Shown: one piece after another, positions 23,214 through 36,020 of the stretch
Numbering within the stretch: the stretch's first letter is position 1
Layout of the letters: each line of letters begins with the position of its first letter
Origin: Guadua angustifolia
Taxonomy: Eukaryota; Streptophyta; Magnoliopsida; Poales; Poaceae
Length of the DNA stretch: 64,000 nt
Reading direction: 5' to 3'
Assembly (NCBI GenBank): GCA_036346375.1
Contig: CM070501.1
Coordinates: 50,013,326-50,077,325 of the forward strand
Position numbers and translations under genes: made by a program
Notes under the pieces: generated by a model
The model's input: the letters and a program-made list of their open reading frames with translations, nothing else
Database searches by the model: none
What the model was told of the DNA's origin: nothing

Positions 23214-23995
23214 AGCTCCATATTGAGCTTCCATCTCTCTCTTCCCCGGCTCTAGTGCGAGCTACCGAGTCACAAAGCCACGAGATCCAATCAAATCCGA
23301 GGTCGATGTTGCTGAATCTGCTGTTCTTACCATCGGCGATGAAAATGACGAGCGTAGCCGCCACATCCATCCCCGGACTTGGACATGGGACCATGTAGTC
23401 AGTCACCACAGCTGGAAGTGAGCTCGTTGGATTTGCTGCCGCCAGATGCGAGCTGCCTCATCGGATCCGACCATCCCAATTACGTCTCCTAGCCTTGCCC
23501 CATCGGGATCCATCCGTCCCCCAGCTCCTGGTGCAATGGATCAGACCGTCCTCCGACCGTCGACGTTGTGCAGCATAGCCATATCGGATACAACCAATCC
23601 CGACACCGTCCTCCTGGAGCCCAAAGTTACTTAGCCAACCTTTATGGCCGGAGGAGAGGATGGAGAGAGAGAGGGACAATGAAAGGGATGCATAGAATGT
23701 GATGAAAGGATCAGACGTTAAAATGCTATATTAATTGTCAGTTTTGAGTGGAATGGTATCCGTTATTTAGTTTTTCTCTATTTTTTTGTGGCCCTTTGCA
23801 GCAGCAGCTGCACATGCTTTTCATACGGGCTTGTAGAGAATGAGAAGCCGTGTTTGATAAGGAGATAGAAATGGTTGCAGTTGACAAAGGTTCGGAGTTG
23901 ACATATGAATTTGACTTTTCGACTGAACGAATCGCTTAAGTGGTAAATTAGCACATCTCTTTGGAATTAAAGCCGTAATCCAAATCCATAGTATC
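23214..23995. other. No gene recognised
   Basis: The first 470 bp have mixed composition with frames on both strands, none matching a known family. The remainder is AT-rich. Confidence 0.45.
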
Positions 23996-24004
23996 AGAAA
24001 TTGG

Positions 24005-24203
24005 CATATAGAGCACCGAATGCAGGTCGGTTGGCAAACCTGTGGTTGTGTAGTCGGTCGGTCGGGTGTTCGAGCCTCGACTCGGCATCGTCGCTCGCAA
24101 GCTGTGGTGCAATACGTGTGTAGGCGTGTGTGTATTTGTAGCCCAGCTGTTATTCTTCTTCTATAATGAATGCTAGAGCTCTTGCCTATTTTTTTTAAAA
24201 AAA
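24005..24203 (+). mobile_element. tRNA-derived SINE with 9-bp target duplication
   Basis: The 5' part has a pol III-like B box (GGGTGTTCGAGCCTCG near 24063). The tail ends ATAATGAATGCTAGAGCTC, CTTGCC, then a T and A run. AGAAATTGG flanks it at 23996-24004 and 24204-24212. The A box is weak. Confidence 0.8.
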
Positions 24204-24212
24204 AGAAATTGG

Positions 24213-24940
24213 ACTATAAAAGGCCTTTTAAAAAATCATATCATGCATGGTTTAGCACCATATTGCCTAGTTAAATGGAGAAAATATAATTTATAAGGTA
24301 GATTCCTTGCCACTTCTTAAATAATGTGACACGTGGTAAAAGGATGGCATAGGATGGACTTTGACTAAACGCACACATGTACACACGTATTCATGTATTT
24401 TTGCAGGAAAAATCACACGACCTGTAGAGTGTCTAGAAGACCGAATGCTAGCTCCATTTATCTTTATTCTCTTTGGAAGGTTGTATTGTGGTGTTGAGTA
24501 GCTGAATCGTGCCAATCTTTCTTCTTGGCGTGCACTAAGAAGGAGGGTAGGCGGTATCTTCGAACCATTACCATAGAGATCACCCGCACAAGATGCAACA
24601 AGGTTTCTGGACAATATATTCATGTGACCTCTCTGCTTCTTCATTGATGTCAACTACTTCCACGACCATGTCTACACTGCTTTTTGTTCTTCATCAATCC
24701 TAACTAACTAGAGGTCATCTTTGTGATCGATCGATTCTATTATTTTTTAATTCTTGGGAATCATTAGAATTGCAATGTGTTATCTGCTGATTTATATATC
24801 TCTTATACTTTGTTATATTTGACTTAAAATAAAATCTACATAAAAAATATTAGCATATGTCTGCCTAAATTCCTAGTCGATGTGCTTCGGCTCCGCGCAA
24901 TGGGGATGTCGACAAGTGCTAGCTATAGTTTCCAGTGGTA
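24213..24940. other. No gene recognised
   Basis: AT-rich. One minus-strand frame of 120 codons (24291-24653) resembles nothing I know. Confidence 0.45.
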
Positions 24941-25303
24941 CAGCCAGGGTTAACAAAACCGTGATTATCGGTTCGATTATCACGGTTTTCGACCGTATCG
25001 AGCTGGTTCGGTATTCAAAACAATTTGATAAATGGTCAAATTTAGAATTTTTGAAAAAATTTGTGTGACGTAAACTAGTTGAAAATCGGTGAAAATCGCT
25101 CGATTTTCAATGAAAATCAACAAAAATCGCTCAAAAAATAATCGCTAAACAATTTCAATTGGTCCAGTCGATTTTCAAATTTTTAATTTTTTTCAAAAAA
25201 TTTGATTTCAAAACTCCTCAGCTTTTGGTGATTTTCATGATAAATCGTGCCGTTGGATCTTCGATTTTCATCCTCATTTCGGTTTTGTTAGCTTGGCACA
25301 GCT
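24941..25303. mobile_element. Inverted-repeat DNA element (~360 bp)
   Basis: The left end CAGCCAGGGTTAACAAAACC and right end GGTTTTGTTAGCTTGGCA are imperfect inverted repeats. The interior is built of GAAAATCG and CGATTTTC words. No target duplication was settled. Confidence 0.55.
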
Positions 25304-25668
25304 AATGATGACGGTGATAATGATCCTGCGCCCTGAGCGTTACGGAATCCAGAAATAAAGCTGGAAACCGTTACCGGTCGCAGCGCGGGGCCCGCCATCC
25401 CGTGCCGTTCTCCGTGATCCGGAGAGTCCGACGGAAAACGGGCAGCCGGAAAAGAAGCGAGAAACCGCGTGAAAAGCAGCGCCTGCGCTGTGCTACTGCT
25501 GCGGTGTTGCGGGGCCCACCTGCAGCGTCCACTTCGTCGTGGCCTGACTCTGTATGTTCCGTCGCTGCTGCTCGCCTATCTAGTGGTGGGGCCTTTCCAC
25601 GCACAACTGTGAGACGGTGGGCCCAGCAGCATGGTGCGCCACCTGTGCGTCCTTGTGTGTATGTTGTT
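25304..25668. other. GC-rich stretch without a clear gene
   Basis: The stretch is GC-rich with overlapping frames on both strands, which points to composition rather than coding. It could be a relic promoter or 5' flank. Confidence 0.4.
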
Positions 25669-25671
25669 TTA

Positions 25672-25901
25672 GGGCATGTTTGGTAGAGTTTCATATTTCA
25701 GTTTTATCTGAGATCTGAGATTTATAGGCTAAAATAAAGTAAATTAAGTTTATATTTTTGTTCTAAAATATAAACAAAATGATCTATCTAAACACTTTTA
25801 ATGTACTCACAGCCCTAGTTTCACGAATCTGGTAAAACTAGAATTTTCAGTTTCACTAGATTCACGAATCTGGTGAAAATGAATCCTTGCCAAACACACC
25901 C
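25672..25901. mobile_element. PIF/Tourist-type MITE, TTA duplication
   Basis: The 230-bp element begins GGGCATGTTTGGTAGAG and ends TTGCCAAACACACCC. TTA flanks it at 25669-25671 and 25902-25904. The internal CTAAAATAAAGTAAATTAAG block recurs in the MITE at 41315. Confidence 0.85.
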
Positions 25902-25904
25902 TTA

Positions 25905-26295
25905 AGGTCTGTGTGAGGGAGCTTTGCTTCAGTTTTGAACCAAAAGCTCCCCCAAACAGTATGGCTACAAAGCAGCTGGGAAACTAAACCACAACAGAAG
26001 CACTCCAAAAAGCTGCAGATGCTGAGGAGGAGTTTTTCAGCTGTAGTTTCGCTTGACTACCTCCTTCCTCGATCGTTCTGCCTTCTCGACCTCTGCCACC
26101 CCGCCTCCACGTCACCTCCCCACTCGGACGCCGCTGTACTTCGCTATGTTATTACCTCCCCGCTCGGTTGGTCTCTAAAGCTACAAGTAGAATGACGGTT
26201 TACAAACAAACATAACAAGAAAAGCTACAACATGCTACTGATCCAACAAATCAAAAAAACTTTTTCACCTAACTAGCGATTCCTCAAACAAACCC
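25905..26295. mobile_element. Second MITE sharing the same TTA
   Basis: It begins AGGTCTGTGTGAGGGAGC and ends GATTCCTCAAACAAACCC, imperfect inverted ends. The left TTA is that of the preceding MITE (25902-25904) and the right TTA is 26296-26298. About 150 bp of CT-rich sequence in the middle looks like a later insertion. Confidence 0.7.
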
Positions 26296-26298
26296 TTA

Positions 26299-27090
26299 GT
26301 CGGATTGCGGTGCATTGTGGCCACCGGGCGATTCAATTAGAGAGAGGATTTGTGGCTATGCGAGACCTGGCTCCGTGTCCGCCACACACTAAGGAGGCCG
26401 ATTCAGTTGTTGTAATACCTCGATCCGTTAATAGGAAGGTCTGTAGCTCATGTGGAGCGGTCTTAGAGTTAGTTCCATATTACTTGTACAAAGTGAGTTA
26501 TAGTAATATATAATATCTGTTGGGTCCAAATATAGCACCTCCGGGTTAACCTTTTTACACGAAACAAGGACAAAAAGTGTAAGTAGAATGTTATGCATGC
26601 ATGAGCCCGCCTCATGGTGGACTGAGATTTGAGCGAATTTGGGCTAGGGTGTTACAGTTGTCGCCGCTTGTTCTTTGCAATATTATTGTATTCGCTGCAT
26701 GTAAGTTTATAGGAGTATTTTCCCTTTATATATAGATAAAAAATTATTGATAATGACTAATTAAGTCTACTTTTAATTATTATCTCTAAGCATGGTATTG
26801 AATACATGTACGTAGAGAATATAAAATAAAGTTCGATATTTATTTAGGATATAAATGAAACATCACACTAGTTGTGTATTAGAATATGAAATATGTACTC
26901 TATCTATGCATAAGATTATTTAAAATATATATCTTATAAACGGAGGAAGCACTACTCAATCGGAGTAGTATGTTTACTTCTTTGGAAAAGGATTATTCCT
27001 CTAATATTATGTGGCTTACACTATAGCACATTTGCAGAACCGAGCCAGCAAATATGGTTGTAACTTGTAAGATACGATGGGCATGGTGAG
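26299..27090. other. No gene recognised
   Basis: AT-rich intergenic sequence. Confidence 0.5.
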
Positions 27091-28035
27091 AATCGATAGG
27101 AAAAAATGCCGAATTGGTTCTCTAACTATCTGCATTGGATACTTTGGTCATAAAGCAGCAATCTGGGACTTGCGGCGTCCTTGACTCCCAAAACCGTGCA
27201 CAGTTAGTCCTTTGACCGATCAAATGGTGGTTTTAGCCCACACAGCAACACTGTTAGATTTTTAAAAAATTTTACAAGCTTGATAATGATCTGAAAAATT
27301 TATGGTACCATTATTAGTAGTTTAGGATCATATAAAAAAATTTAAAAATAATTTAACATCATTTGTTATCTTTAAAAATCAAAAATAGAATGGACATAAT
27401 TGGGACAGTAAATTGTTAGATTTTTCTAAATTTTCTCGAGTGTGATTATTATCTAAAATTTTTATGACAGATTAATAATTTCCTCAGTACCATTCTATAA
27501 AATTTTCAAAAATTTCAACTTTATGTTCTTTCTCTGTTTGATTTTTGAAATATAATACAACAAATTAAGTTTAGTGCTTACTGGATTGAAAGATTTTATT
27601 GAGAAAACAAATAAAGTTGAAATTTTTGAAACTTTTATAGTATGGTAATGAGGAAATTATTAATCTGTCATAAAATTTTAGATAATGATCACACTCGAGA
27701 AAATTTATAAAAATCTAGCAAGTTTACTGTCCCAATTATGTCTATTCTGTTTTTGATTTTTAAAGATAAAAAATGATGTTAAATTATTTTTAAAATTTTT
27801 ATGTATGATTCTAAACTACTAATAATGGTACCATAAATTTTTCAGATCATTATCAAGCTTGTAAAATTGTTTAAAAATCTGACAATGTTGTTAGTGAGCT
27901 AAAACCGCCATTTGACTGGTCAAAGGACGAATGCGCACGGTTTTGAGTGAACGACGCCGCAAGTTCCAGATTAAGCAGAACCAAAGCCATTCAATGAGAT
28001 AATGAGGACTAATTGTAGATTTTTCCGAATCGATA
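27091..28035. mobile_element. Long foldback element (~945 bp)
   Basis: Two arms of roughly 400-450 bp are inverted copies around a centre near 27560. For example, ATCTGAAAAATTTATGGTAC at about 27291 is mirrored by GTACCATAAATTTTTCAGAT near 27829. GGACTTGCGGCGTCC and GTCCTTTGACCG are mirrored near 27950 and 27920. Ends are AATCGATAGGAAAAA and TTTTTCCGAATCGAT. There is no transposase. It is related in wording to the arms at 31289 and 36430. Confidence 0.85.
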
Positions 28036-31000
28036 TGATATGCAAGCCAACATGAGGACAGGGAATTGCTAGTGAAATCCGACGTGGGCCCGCACAAAGC
28101 CCCAAAGGAGGGTGTTACGCGTTAGCATCGCACAAGGCACAATAGAGGGGTCCTTGTTGCCTCCGACGTTAGTAGGGTATCTTAAAGAGTGAGAGCTCCT
28201 CGCTAGCTGTTCCCCCTCACTAACAGGAACCGTGCAACATCATTAGAGTAGATGACAATGAATGACCCTTTTGCCAACCAGCTCCACACATGTCATGTCT
28301 CCGATAGCGATTTCTGCTCGGGAGGAAAATATCTCCGGTCATATATATGTACAAGCCTAGGACTGCCGCACATAAATTGAAGTAACGGCTAGTATCTATC
28401 CTATTGGCAGCACACGCACGCCAAGAACAAGAGACCATCAAACACACGCATGAAGATATAGAGAAAAGGAATAAGATCTCACAGCTCCAATTGTTGTCTA
28501 GATATACGTACCTTGATTAAGTACATTTTACACCGCAACTTTGCATTAATTGCATAACACCCTGCTTCCCAACCCACACTCCCACGTAACTTGATCATTG
28601 TGTACTCGCAACTGCAGCGCCCCTGATCGATTAATAACGGTACGTTGAGATGACAAGTACGTGCATGTGTCAAACGCAAGATCGTCGGTGCCGGTGAGCT
28701 GGCTGGTCCGTCCAGTTTGTCCACAGCCCACAGGGCGCAGTTGCACCGGAGAGAATTCGGAAGACCATGCAGCTTTAGCCAGTGGAACCCGAATCGAACC
28801 CGGCCCACAGCTTCACGCCTTCACGCGGCTGCAATCTCCACCACAGGCTCGGATCTGCGGTGGTACAGAGGCTAGCTCAGACCAAAAGTCGATCGACCAT
28901 GCATACGCACGCATGCACATCGCACAGTGCTACCGCAAGCTAGCAGCAAGCCAGGCAGATGCATGGGCGGCGCGTCCGTCGTTTGCTGCGTGCGAACGAT
29001 TCACCGATTTGTTCCGTTCGCCGCGTGCTCCGTTGGGGGAGCCGGCCGGTGCGGAGCGGAGGGTTGTGCGTCAGCGTCGCTTGCTCGCTGTGGTCCAGCC
29101 CAGCTCCAAGTGGCGTGGAGAGTCCGGCTCACTGTGCCACCCACACACACACTGACCCACGCTCTCGTCGCATCGGTGAAGTGAGGGCCAAGTCTCGGCC
29201 GCCCGCGACCAAACAGACAGCCGGCCGTGGAATGCCTGGAAAAAGGCGTGTGTGGCTGCGGTCTCATCGGCGTGCCGGAGGCGGGGCCGACGAGACGTCC
29301 CTCGCCATTCCAAGCAGACGCGCTTGTCCGTCCTGCAGTTGCCAACATTTTCCTCTGAAAGCAACCGTAATCGAGACTTGCACCATATAATTATTAATTA
29401 ACCCGCTATCATACCATTCGCGCAACTCCTCTGTTTCCAGCTTTTTTTTATATGTATTTGTTGTTGTTAGTAAACTTTACACCTCGTTTTTGCATCGCAC
29501 CACCGCACGTAACATATCTTGGCTTGGCTTGGGGACCCAGCTCTTTCGGTTTGTTGAACAATCGCATTGGAATTGTTTCCAATGGCAAACATCTCATGAT
29601 TGCAGTAAGCAAACACACACCCCGGTTTCACTGATACGGACATGCAGATACCAAGTTAATTTGCAACGTCAATTTCCATGAGTTCTCCTTGTCTTTTCGT
29701 TTCTCTTTTTACAAGTTCGGAATTGATAATAGCCTAGCGATATCTTTACAAAGGCTCAGCCTCGTAAGAGTATGTACTGTGTACATACCTTAAATATTAG
29801 CATCTAACTAGCTAGGTGCTAAGATGAATATATTTTCTCTGTCTCGACAATACCATTGGTAACTACTCTAACACTTAGCGTATAAATGCTAACATTCAAT
29901 TTTTTATGACATAGCACCGCAACTTCTAAGATTTGCTTTGGTACCATGCAATCGAGACTTAGCACCCACTCCCCCATCTCATCTCTTAGCACCCATGCTA
30001 AGAAATTTCTCTCTCCTGTAGCATTGCCTTAGCACCTTGAGATGCTCATGCTCTAACAGACTACTACATTTTATCTGTTACAATCGAGTTACCTTTCTAG
30101 AGTAGCAAATTGTGCTGCGCCTGCATTTTACACAACTAAAAGTTTGGTTCCACTAGTATGCGAACTTGCGAGAACACTTGCAGGAATTCTATGGCACTTC
30201 CCGGGCCATTGCGATGCGCAACCTTCCCAATGAACAGGAGTGCCGTGCCTTCCCTAACACAAAGGAATGACACACAGGCTCGACATTAGACATTACCATA
30301 AAAAAAACAAACAAATGCCAGGAATGACACACAGCTAGGCTCGACATGAGACATTACCATCAAAATTAAACAAACAAACAAACAAATTGTGCCTTTCCTT
30401 TCCTGTATTTCGACTTTGACGAAAGTTCATGAGCCAGGTCTGTGAACTGTCCACGATTATATTCAGCCTCTTCTCACAGATGGCAATCAAATTCTCCCCC
30501 TTATGACGAGGCGGCCCGCTTTAATTACTTCTTGTTCTATTCTTCCACAATATATCACTAACTTAAACAGTGCTGTAACGTACGTTTTTCTTCCCCAATG
30601 AACGTGCCGACGAACCTAACAAGATACTCCGCATAGGAGTATAGGACTACTAGCTAGGTTCACGTAATATGCAATCAGTTCGCAAACTACGTACGTAATT
30701 ATGCGCCGTTATGATGATTTGTTAATGAATCGTCCTCGTAAAGCAAGACTGCTAAGCTAAAACAAGTCTTGTAGCAACACGCGTATGCTTCACTTATCCG
30801 TCAAGGCAGGCTCCGTCTTTGGACATCGAGCTGAGGAACGAGCTCAATTTAATTCATTCCGTGATCAGCGCGCAGCAAGGTCCAGGTCGAGCCAAAGTTG
30901 GACCTACCAGTGCCTAAAATAGATTTCCTCGCACTAGGCTGAATTTAATTAGGCTAAGTTGGGTACATGGCTGTACGTACAACTTGTCCTAACGTGCATA

Positions 31001-31288
31001 CCAACCGCTGCCTGCATTATTATGGAGTAGCAATAGCGAAAATCTTTGATTGATACGCGCATTGCACTGTTGTTGCTGTTCAAGAGCCAGCTACGTACAG
31101 ACGTAGTACTCCACTCGTGTAATTCCGCGTACGCACCTAATTCTAATCTTAGGTATCCAAGAGCTGATCCATCTCTGTGTTTTACTAACAGTCGACGTTG
31201 CAGCTGTAAATGGCACATGTATGGCGCAGTACGTCTTGTGCAATGGTTGCATTCTGTTCGGCAATAAACTTTTTTCTGGTAAAAGAAT
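28036..31288. other. Long stretch with no recognised gene
   Basis: GC-rich sequence at 28640-29340 gives overlapping frames on both strands, none matching a family I know. The remainder is AT-rich. A MITE-like segment with TTAGCACC words lies at about 29770-30060, with ends too worn to place. Confidence 0.45.
30265..30385. repeat. Two-copy tandem repeat (57 bp)
   Basis: GAATGACACACAGGCTCGAC at 30265 is repeated from 30322 with a 4-bp insertion. An ACAA microsatellite follows each copy. Confidence 0.85.
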
Positions 31289-31567
31289 GCATAGTACCAG
31301 TGTTCTAAATTTTGTTTTCGGTTTACATACCGTAACCATCTGAAATTTCAGCGAAAAATCGTTATTTCAGACAAAATCCAAAGGAAATTCAAAAAGCAAA
31401 ATTCAAATCCGAAATTTTTTGCACCAAAATTTCGTGCAAAATTGCCAAAATCTTGGCAAATTTCAACTGAATGAAAATAGTCCAAATGATGTCAAAAAAA
31501 TTTGAATTTTTTATGGAGGTTTCTGACGTATCGATGATGTTTCCATAAAAATTTCAAATGATTATCA

Positions 31568-32221
31568 TGTGACGAGGACTGGGAAATCTCTGATAAGTCA
31601 ATGCACGGTCAACAGGGTCCCCAGCTCGGGACAATGCGATGAGGGCCCTCGACCACGACCCAAGCGACGCTGATCCCTGCGCGACCTCGAGCTCGGGCGG
31701 CGGGGGGTCCCGTTCACGCACGACCTCGACCTTGGCTCGGGGGCGTGCGTTTACTCGACAGTAACCAAGACCGATGTTCTCGGAGTCAAGGCAGACGTGG
31801 GCGCCAGATCCGCGGCGGTTGCAGCATGTCCTCAATGCACGCCATGCACGTCCCCGGGAATCTCTCTGGCCTGGCCGTTTCTGGCAACGGCTAAGAGGGA
31901 TATAAGGTCTCCTGAAGCAGAATGGAGAGGACACATCGGCGCGCTAGCAATAGACCAGTAAACATAGCCAGAACGCTCAAGCTCGAGCCGTAATCCACTC
32001 TTTGTACTCACGATTAGTGAATTTCTCCACCTCAGGAGAAGACTGGACGTAGAGCTGTTACCCTCGTAGGGGCTCGAACCAGTGTAATCTGCTGTTTCCT
32101 GCTCGCTAACGCCTCGCCCCGACCTACGTCCTCACCATTGTTGAGCGAAGCCCTTTCCGGGTCCCTCATTCACACCAAACCCCTTCTCACTTTTGCGGTT
32201 AGGCGATCCCGATCGTCGGCA
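31568..32221 (+). repeat. 5' LTR of a Ty3/gypsy element
   Basis: It starts near TGTGACGAGGACTGGG and ends in CA at 32220-32221, directly before TTTGGCGCTCACCGTG, the type of leader that follows the LTR in grass gypsy elements. A TATA-like GATATAAGG lies near 31899. No 3' LTR was found, so the limits are inferred. Confidence 0.6.
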
Positions 32222-32283
32222 ATTTGGCGCTCACCGTGTGGGGCGAGAGCCGCTCATCCGAAGAAGTTCCAGATTTTCGAGGT

Positions 32284-34554
32284 ATGGCGTCCTCTGCAGC
32301 AGCGTATTCCGCGAGCTCGGGTTCGAATGCGGCCTTCGAGCATGAAAGTTCCACATCCCTGTTCTCCCCCTCTCTGCCGCTGCAAGATCAATTCGTCCTC
32401 ATGGCGCTAGCCATAGCGTGGATGTTGAGGAGGGAGCAGCCTAAGACCCCGGACGGCGCTCGTCGGATGGTGCATGTCGCCATCAACCAGGCCATAACTG
32501 CCCTCCGGCGAGAAGACCAGGAAAAGGCCGGCGCCTTGTCCGGTCATCCCAGGCTCCCTCCCTCGGGAGAGCGCCTCCGTGCTATCGCCCGGATCATGGT
32601 TGATCCAAACCGGGTGAGGTTGGAACTCTTCGGCCACGCCCTGGCCGACGAGCTCGATCGTGCCGCATCAAAGGTCATACCTCCGCAGCACCAGAGTCGC
32701 CACTCAGGGACTCATTCCCTGAGAAGTGATGACAACTCATCGCGCCGACGCCGGCACGCCCACCGATCGCCTCCCCGGCAGGGGGTGCCTTCTCGCCAAC
32801 AACTCCGGGATGTGTCCCAGACTCCACCACGTCGCCGCCCATGACGCGATCCGGCGATGTTTGGCGTTAGCTGCTTACATCGATTCAACTTCAAGCGTGG
32901 CGGTGCGGGAGTCTTTCCCCGGATATCCCGCCTAGGCGCCGCAGAGTCCAAGACCGCCTGGGATATCTCCCGGGTGACTCGCGCACTCAGCGCCACGGCT
33001 GCCCTCGCCGAAGGTCGGGGCGTCGAGGCAGCCCCGACCTGGAGTCCGGCAGTAGCGAAAGCCTCACCGACGACGACCTCCCCAGGCGTACCCTTGTCGA
33101 CCTATGGGCTGGCGTACTCAAGCGACCTTCGGGCGGTGCGTTGGCGGCTTCGTTCAAGACCGCCTTGATCGGCGGTTTGTGGAACAAAGAACCCCGATGA
33201 GTTCCTGTCGATATACACCACTGCTATTTTGGCCGCAGGCGGCGATGAGTACGTGATGGCCAACTACCTCCCTACCGTTTTGAACGGTGCCGCCCGCACC
33301 TGGCTCTTCAACCAGAAGCCCGGTACCTTCCGCTCGTGGCGCCAGATCTAAGCGCCTCGTTCGAACTTCGGAGCGCTCTGGCGGCGGTAGAGAGAAAGAC
33401 ACGGGCCGGTCATCCAGGTAAACGAACCCTCCGTGACTTCGTGCGACGGTTCATCCGCACTAGGAACCTGATCCCTAGTGTATTCGACGAGGCCGTGATC
33501 AAGGCCTTCAAATTTAGCGTCCGCGATCGGCGCCTCACCGAAGACCTGGAGATTACGACGAGGCACACCGTCGGCAAGCTATTTCGCATGGCGGAACGCT
33601 ACGCGGACGCGGACAATGCGGTCCGCTGGAAGCGCAACTACGACCAAGGTAAGCTTGGCGTCAACTCGGGCGAGGCTGGCCCCTCCAGCGCCAAGAATGC
33701 CGACCTCGGGTAACCGTTTCGACGGACGATCACTGCGAGGTCATGGAGGTGCGGGACTCGACCCAGGAGGGAGCCCGTCCGCAGCTGAATCGGCCACGAC
33801 CTCAGCAGGCACCGCGCCGACCCTGGCAGGAAGATCGCCGGCCTGGGCCGCGGCAGACCGACGGGCGCCCACAAGGCCCCGAGGGGCGGTCTCGGTTCGA
33901 CGAGGACAAGTTCTGCTTGTTCCACAGGGCTCTTGGCCACGACCTGCGAAGCTGCAGGGCCTGGCAGAGCAAGCTAGAGGCCTTCTACGATGGGCGCGGA
34001 GAGATGCCCACGCTCCCGAAGGAAGGAGACCGGCCGACAGGTAAACGCGGCGAGACCAGCCGACCTCGACACGATTTCAGCGAGGCGGCCGCCGGATCGA
34101 CGTCATCTTCGGCGGTTCATCGGCGTATCAGTCCCGGCGCGAAATCAAGGACGCCGCACGCGTGGTCTGCCAGGCCGCCGTTGGAAAGCCCGCGGACCAG
34201 CCCTGCAAGTGGGCCGGAGTGACGATATCCTTCACGCAGGAGGACGCCCCCCAAGGTATGTCTAAGGACCTCAAGACCGCCTTGGTCGTGACCCCGACCA
34301 TCAGCAACACCAAGGTCGGGCGTGTCATGGTCGATGGGGGTAGTTCCCTCAATCTGCTGCTGGCCAGCGCGCTCGACCGGATGCAAATTCCTCGGTTGAA
34401 GGTCAAAAACATTGCGATTCCCTTCTTCGGGATCGTTCCTGGGAGCTCGACCACACCGTTGGGGCAAGTGGTTCTGCCCGTCACCTTCGGCGCCTCGGAT
34501 AACTTCCGCACCGAGTTGATCACCTTCGAGGTGGTCGAAGGAGATCTTCCCTAG
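32284..34554 (+). pseudogene. Gypsy gag-protease, broken
   Basis: This is a retrotransposon capsid and protease region in at least four frames. It starts MASSAAAYSASSG at 32284. The capsid domain appears as NPDEFLSIYTTAILAAGGDE near 33190, ARTWLFNQKP and RDFVRRFIRTRNLIP (33336-33713). A CxFHxxxGHxxxxC knuckle (CLFHRALGHDLRSC) lies near 33912. An aspartic-protease-like RVMVDGGSSLNLL lies near 34325. Reverse transcriptase and integrase are absent. Stops and frameshifts occur near 32844, 33350 and 33713. Confidence 0.85.
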
Positions 34555-34759
34555 CGCCATCCTTGGCGCCCGGCTTCTCGATTCTCACCACAAGCGCAAG
34601 ACATTGCTTCGAGTCCACGGCGGGAAAGTCTCGGAGGTCACGTACGACCGTTGCTATAGCCCGCACCCGTTCAACGCTCTGCGGAACGGGAAGGGGCGAT
34701 CTTATTTGGCGGCTACGCACGTGCTCTGGGGAACTGAGCCCACGAGAGCTTTCATGATT

Positions 34760-35295
34760 TGAGGATCCAGCCCCAACGCATGTCTCCTCACGAGCTTGAT
34801 GACGGATACTTGCCAGGATTCTACCGAGGGATGCTTCGAGATGGCTCTTGGCGGCTTCATAGCGGCGATGACGCGCAGCTCCCGAGGATTCCACCTCAAG
34901 GGTTTCTGCTACTCCGCCATATTGACGTCGCGAGAGCATGGAGACCGTGAGGGCGACATCATGGAGTCCCCTCGCGACGAGGTCTCGTAATCGGGCTCAA
35001 GATGGTCGGGGATATCTAGACCATCATAGAGGCTGTTATCTTCCTCATCATCCGTGAGGGTAACCTGCTACGAGTGGAGGAAACGCTCTCACGCTATAGC
35101 GACCGGAGAAAGACTCCCGAGCTCAATGTGACCTTCTGGATCAGTCACAACTGCCACGCCCCCATCGGCGTAGTATATATCATCATCTTCCACGTCATCA
35201 AAGACGCAAAGGTCTTGACCGTCTTGAAAATTCGGCATCTTCAGGGATTCTCCATGAAAAGGATTCTTTAGTCGGTCTCCACGGACGGCGCCAGC
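34760..35295 (-). pseudogene. Start of a second LTR element's internal region
   Basis: On the minus strand the sequence after the LTR begins GCTGGCGCCGTCCGTGG, the typical post-LTR leader. It then encodes a gag-like start (NPFHGESLKMPNFQDGQDLC, DDVEDDDIYY) and a further frame to about 34760. It is unrelated to the plus-strand gypsy fragment and joins it near 34750. Confidence 0.6.
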
Positions 35296-36020
35296 TGTCA
35301 GCGCTTGGGGAACAGGCCCCTCGTTGAGCTTACTTGTTGATTGAGGGATCAACCGAGCCCCTTTTCCCGCGGAGGGCTAGCGTCCGAAGAATGCCATGGA
35401 AGGAGGTCGAGCTACCAAAGGGGGCAGCAAATTAAGGGTTTTTTATACTGGTTCGGGCCTCTCACGATCAAGATAACAGCCCTACGTCCAGTGCTTCTTT
35501 ACTCGTTATCTTGATACAAGGGCCTGGCAAGGTTTAGCTTTGCCTATGCACGGTTACAAAAGAGTATTGCTATTACAGAGCCTACACGTGCTTCTTGTTC
35601 TTGCGTCTGCTTCTCCTGGCGCGCGCGCGTATCTGTGTCTGTATGTGTATGTAAGTCTCTATGTGTCTCTCTATGTCCCTCTATCGACGTGTTCTTAGGA
35701 GTATTTATAGATGGTTTAAATCAACTGCATCTGAATGTCACGCCCTTACGTGTCCTCACGTGGCAGCCCGAGTCGTGGCGCAATGGTTAACACAGCTGCC
35801 GCCACGTCGCCGTTACAGCCCGAGCATGACCTGCGGGGCATGCTCGGGTTTCTTCCTTGGTCGTGACCGACCTTAGCCACCAATCCGAGCAACCATGCTC
35901 GGAGGGCTGAGCCGCATGCTCACGGACGAGTATGGCCAGCAGCTGGTTCGTTCGAGGATCTTCCTTTGAGACGACATCAAAGGGGAGTATAGTCGGCCGA
36001 AGAAGGGCTGCCGGGGCACG
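35296..36020 (-). repeat. LTR of the minus-strand retroelement
   Basis: It lies upstream (minus strand) of the GGCGCC leader. A TATA box TCTATAAATAC lies at about 35700-35712 on the minus strand, and a CT-rich tract follows it. The outer end near 36020 (TGCCCCGGCAGCCC on the minus strand) is inferred. Confidence 0.55.

Noticed and set aside
28661..29390. Cluster of overlapping frames on both strands, up to 164 codons
   Set aside because: The frames occur on both strands at once in GC-rich DNA, with no domain or splice signal that I recognise.
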